From Woeseiaceae bacterium (GTDB lineage Bacteria; Pseudomonadota; Gammaproteobacteria; Steroidobacterales; Woeseiaceae): DNA of 9,608 nucleotides. Shown one piece after another: positions 6,641-9,608 of the stretch. The position numbers were made by a program, and so were the translations under genes. Below the pieces are notes generated by a model. It was not told where the DNA came from, made no database searches, and saw only the letters and a program-made list of their open reading frames with translations. Numbering within the stretch: the stretch's first letter is position 1; every line of letters starts with the position of its first letter. The stretch covers positions 1 through 9,608 of the forward strand of contig JALHUQ010000058.1 of assembly GCA_022866645.1 (NCBI GenBank). Reading direction: 5' to 3'.

Positions 6641-8464
6641 CTATTTGTATCCCTGCGCCTGTAAATTAAAGAGATGTGCGTATTGTCCGTCTTTCGCCAG
6701 CAGACTCTCGTGATCGCCGCGCTCGAGAATCTTGCCCTGATGTATCACTACAATTTGAGCTGCCGCTCGTACAGTCGAAAATCGATGCGAGATCAATATC
6801 GTCATTTTGCTGCTGCTCGCTGATCGGAAGTGCTCGAACACCTCTGCCTCCGAGGACGCATCCATCGCCGCCGTCGGTTCGTCCAGCACCAGGATATCGG
6901 CGTCGCTGCGCATGAACGCGCGGGACAATGCAATTTTCTGCCATTGCCCCCCTGAGAGCTCACGACCGCCCTTAAACCATCTTCCCAGCTGTGTGTCGTA
7001 GCTGTCGGGCATGTCCTCGATGAAAGGTGCGGCGAGGCCGGTCGTTGCCGCGGCCCGCCAGCGCTCTTTGTCGTCAATATGCCGGACATCGCCTGCGCCT
7101 ATGTTCTCGCCAACGGAAAATTGATAGCGCCCGAAGTCCTGAAAGATGACGCCAATACGTTGTCGCAGTGCTTCAACATCCCACTCCTGTAAATCGAGAC
7201 CGTCGAGCAAAATGCGGCCCTCGGTAGGATCGTAGAGGCGCGTGAGGAGTTTGATGAGTGTTGTCTTACCCGACCCATTCTCGCCGACGAGCGCCAGGCT
7301 CTCGCCCGGTTTGATCTGCAGGCTGATATGACTGAGCGCTTTCTCCGTCGCGCCGGCGTACGAAAACGAAACATCATCAAACTCCAGGCCACGCTCCGGC
7401 TCCGGGCCGCAGGCAGCATCGCCGCGCCGTGTTGGTACCGGTTGCTCCAGATATTCGTACAGATTCGACAGGTACAAATTGTCCTCGTACATGCCACTGA
7501 CCGAGGTCAGTATCGCGGCGACGGCCGATTGGCCCTGGCGGAACAGCACCAGATACATGGTCATGGCGCCAAGTGTTATCGCTCCGGAAATTGCGGTGAT
7601 AACGATCCAGCCATACGCGGCGTACAGCGCGCCGGTGGATACGAGACCGAGTAGAAAGCCCCAGGTATCTCGCCGTAGGGTTAGTTTTCGGTCTTCGACG
7701 AACAGTTTGCCGAAGATGTCTCTGTATCGCTGCAGCAATCGCGGACCCAGTTGAAACAGCTTCACTTCCTTAACACCGTCTTCACGAGCAATGACGGTTT
7801 CAAGGTACATCTGCATACGGGTATCGGGTGAACGCCAACGGAACAGCCGGAACGCATCGCCCGAAAATTTTGCCTCTGCGAAAAACGATGGCAGCCCGGC
7901 TGCGATCAGAATGACGACAGCCCAGGGCGAGAATGCGAAGAGCAAGACCGAGTAACTGGTCAGGGAGATCGCATTTTGCACCAGTCCGAAAGTGCGATTA
8001 ACCAGGCTTAACGGTCGGCTTGATGCTTCGCGACGGGCTTGCGTCAGCTTGTCGTAGAATTCCGAGTCCTCGAAGTGAGAGAGTTCGAGCGTCATCGCTT
8101 TTTCCAGGATCATGACATTGACGCGCTGGCCGAGCAGGGCACGTAGCAATGACTGGCTGGCCGAGATCCCTCTTTGGGTCGCGGCGACGGCGATAACCAC
8201 CAGCGCCTCAAGACCCACGAGCATTAACACGCCTCGCGTATCGGGATTCGCTGACTGAGTAGCAGTAACGACACCATCGACGATGAGTTGGCCGACATAG
8301 GCAATCACAGCGGGCAATATGCCGCCGACCAGCGTCAGCAAAGCGAGTGCGATCGTGAGAGGCCGACTGGTGGTCCACACGAGGTCAAGCGCGCGGCGAC
8401 TGTAGCCGAACACGCCGAGAGCACGCCGGATGAAACTGGCGTCAGAATTGTTAGTGTCGGCCAT
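6641..8464 (-). CDS. ABC exporter half-transporter (fused membrane and ATPase domains)
   Basis: 607-aa type IV exporter half-molecule, expected to act as a homodimer in the inner membrane. The membrane domain (about 30-320) has six spans, with the coupling segment FEDSEFYDKLTQARRE typical of the MsbA/MdlB-like group. The ATPase domain is complete: Walker A GENGSGKTT (394-402, Lys400), Q-loop VIFQDFGRY, signature LSGGQ (503-507), Walker B ILVLDEP (Asp528, catalytic Glu529), D-loop and switch His560 (LISHR). All catalytic residues are present, so it should be active. There is no N-terminal peptidase domain, so it is not a C39-type bacteriocin exporter. The substrate cannot be read: lipid, peptide or drug are possible. 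AGG lies about 6 nt before the ATG. It is the first gene of the leftward three-gene block, and only 35 bp separate its ATG from the divergent gene. Confidence 0.9.
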   Translation of the reverse strand: MADTNNSDASFIRRALGVFGYSRRALDLVWTTSRPLTIALALLTLVGGILPAVIAYVGQLIVDGVVTATQSANPDTRGVLMLVGLEALVVIAVAATQRGISASQSLLRALLGQRVNVMILEKAMTLELSHFEDSEFYDKLTQARREASSRPLSLVNRTFGLVQNAISLTSYSVLLFAFSPWAVVILIAAGLPSFFAEAKFSGDAFRLFRWRSPDTRMQMYLETVIAREDGVKEVKLFQLGPRLLQRYRDIFGKLFVEDRKLTLRRDTWGFLLGLVSTGALYAAYGWIVITAISGAITLGAMTMYLVLFRQGQSAVAAILTSVSGMYEDNLYLSNLYEYLEQPVPTRRGDAACGPEPERGLEFDDVSFSYAGATEKALSHISLQIKPGESLALVGENGSGKTTLIKLLTRLYDPTEGRILLDGLDLQEWDVEALRQRIGVIFQDFGRYQFSVGENIGAGDVRHIDDKERWRAAATTGLAAPFIEDMPDSYDTQLGRWFKGGRELSGGQWQKIALSRAFMRSDADILVLDEPTAAMDASSEAEVFEHFRSASSSKMTILISHRFSTVRAAAQIVVIHQGKILERGDHESLLAKDGQYAHLFNLQAQGYK

Positions 8465-8499
8465 AGATGCCTAGAATACTTGAATTGAAGGGAGTTGAT
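8465..8499. promoter_or_regulatory. Very short divergent spacer between ABC exporter and SnoaL-like relic
   Basis: Only 35 bp separate the two divergent start codons. A good Shine-Dalgarno (GGAG, 8491-8494, 5 nt before the ATG at 8500) serves the rightward gene. A promoter for either gene would have to overlap the other's coding start. A TATTCT-like -10 can be read leftward at about 8474-8479, but it would leave almost no leader, so I give it little weight. Confidence 0.3.
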
Positions 8500-8825
8500 A
8501 TGAAGATCCTGACTCAGATTGCAACGGTAATTTGCCTCGCCATACTTTGCTCCGGAGCGGCGATCGCATCGGCAAAGCTGAAATTATGGCAAGTTTTGAG
8601 AACGCGGATTCCAATGTCGAGCCGACCACGGTTTATTCCGGAGAAGAGATTGATATCCGCCTCTTCGGCGACACAGCCATTGTTGCTTTCAAACTGGTAG
8701 GTACACCTACGGATAAGTCCGCTGACAAGGATATGCTGTACTACTTCAACACTGGCGTATTCCTGAAGCGGGACGGCGTCTGGAAAGTTATTGCGTGGCA
8801 AGCGACGAAGATACCGCCAACGTGA
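8500..8825 (+). pseudogene. Secreted SnoaL/DUF4440-type (NTF2-like) protein, frameshifted by internal deletion
   Basis: From ATG 8500, behind a strong GGAG, the frame reads a clean signal peptide: MKILTQ, a hydrophobic core and a Ser-Gly-Ala-Ala-Ile-Ala-Ser-Ala end. It then turns into junk (KLKLWQVLRTRIP) until a stop at 8700. From about 8568 another frame takes over with GKAEIMASFENADSNVEPTT, followed by GEEIDIRLFGDTAIVAFKLVG, then YYFNTGVFLKRDGVWKVIAW and TGA at 8825. The latter blocks are the typical C-terminal half of DUF4440/SnoaL-like NTF2-fold domains (strands with GDTAIV and WKVIAW). About 35-45 residues of the N-terminal helix part are absent between signal peptide and GKAE. The most economical explanation is an out-of-frame deletion at 8566-8575, where ATCGGC could be the shared sequence. 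A downstream start at 8532 would give no signal peptide and no complete fold. Confidence 0.68.
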
Positions 8826-9608
8826 GGAAGAATCATCGGCAACGAGACCCTACCCAGGACAGTAGAAATCGGAGCCGATCGGCTGTTTACCAAAGCGGAG
8901 CCGGTCGCTGCTCCTGCCGCTACCTTTACTGTCTCCGCTCGTAGCAAGCCGCACGATCTTCCGGTCTTTGCTTATCTAAAGAACAACTACGGCAATCTTG
9001 CCCTGAATGAAATTGACAGCCTGTTCGGCTTTGTCGAGAAAAGCACGCTGTATGGCGGCCGAGGATTTACCCATCGTGAGCTGTCGGATCGCGACGTCGG
9101 CCAGCTAAATGGTGCCGGTATCGGAATTCGTATTCCGATGTCAAATCACAAAGCAGAACTCAGAGAATACCGGCTCAATATGTGGCTGTTGCGAAAATAT
9201 CATGTGCCCGGTAATTCGATTATTTGCACCAACGATGATTTGGCACGATGGATACGCGCCGATTTTCCGGATTACCGTCTCGATGCGAGTGTTATCAAGA
9301 ATATCAAGACGCACAAGAAGATCGAGGCGGCTATGGAGATCTACGACTCAGTGGTATTGCCAATGCCCGTGAATGAAGATCTTGAGTTTCTTGCCGAGAT
9401 CAGGAGAAAAGACAAAATTACATTATTCGCGAACGCGGGTTGTGCGCTGACGTGCCCCTCGCGAATTTGTTATGTGTCGATTTCCGAGATCAACAAAGGT
9501 CGAGGCGGCGAGTTTCAATGCTCGCAGCCACTTAAAGATCGTGACTTGCTCGGCATGGTCGACTTTCCGCTGCAACCGTATATCGATCTCGGCTTTCATC
9601 GATTCAAG
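8826..9608 (+). CDS. U32-like (peptidase U32 family) protein, no normal start codon, 3' end outside window
   Basis: An uninterrupted 261-codon frame runs to the window edge. Features seen are GGRGFTHRELSDRDV, LNGAGIGIRIPMSNH, an alternating strand/helix pattern as in a TIM-like barrel, ASVIKNIKTHKKI, SVVLPMPVNED, and a cysteine cluster NAGCALTCPSRICY followed by EFQCSQP (four Cys). The last visible stretch, LKDRDLLGMVDFPLQPYIDL, resembles the U32 block that leads to a KIEGR-type motif. In U32 proteins such as UbiU/UbiV the cysteines bind a 4Fe-4S cluster; that is the likely role here. The frame opens directly after the SnoaL relic's TGA (8823-8825) and contains no ATG, GTG or TTG until ATG 9138, which is inside the conserved part. 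A GAGGA sits just before ATC ATC (8832-8837), where an ATG would be expected. The gene may be 5'-damaged. Confidence 0.6.

Noticed and set aside
6106..6669. 187-codon open frame antisense to the rhomboid gene
   Set aside because: Charged, featureless text opposite a gene with a complete rhomboid signature; a codon-bias shadow.
8873..8884. Perfect 12-bp palindrome AGCCGATCGGCT
   Set aside because: About two such palindromes are expected by chance in a window this long, and it lies inside an open coding frame.

Overview
The window reads as chromosomal DNA of a Gram-negative bacterium, most likely a gammaproteobacterium of moderate GC. The evidence is a lipid A-type phosphoethanolamine transferase, an AmpG-type muropeptide permease and several Sec-exported proteins, with short gaps and mostly Shine-Dalgarno-led starts. 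A marine or sediment lineage such as Woeseiaceae would fit, but that is an impression from gene style and not something the sequence proves. I found no rRNA, tRNA, CRISPR array or transposase.

Layout. Positions 1-1615 (minus) hold nearly all of an EptA/MCR-type phosphoethanolamine transferase, cut by the left edge. Positions 1616-2020 have no convincing gene, but carry a terminator- or REP-like hairpin and protein-like text split between frames. Positions 2021-2425 (plus) encode a YkgJ-type CxxCxxCC protein, convergent with a stand-alone cyclic-nucleotide-binding-domain protein (2441-2920, minus). That gene lies downstream of an exported methyltransferase-like protein (3042-3785, minus). Divergent from it, a thiol-dioxygenase-like cupin (3873-4430, plus) overlaps by ATGA the wreck of a secreted DsrE-family gene (4427-4681). 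Positions 4673-8464 (minus) form a tight three-gene block, transcribed in the order ABC exporter, rhomboid protease, AmpG-like permease. To the right, divergent from the ABC gene, are the remains of a secreted SnoaL/DUF4440-type gene (8500-8825, plus) and then a U32-like protein frame that runs off the right edge and has no normal start codon.

How it fits together. The clearest themes are envelope maintenance (lipid A modification, muropeptide uptake, ABC export, intramembrane proteolysis) and small redox or sulfur proteins (cupin plus DsrE relic). The most notable observation is decay. Two small exported-protein genes each keep a good signal peptide and a good C-terminus but have lost internal segments and reading frame, and a third frame lacks its start codon. 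I do not see a defence system or an obviously new multi-gene system here.
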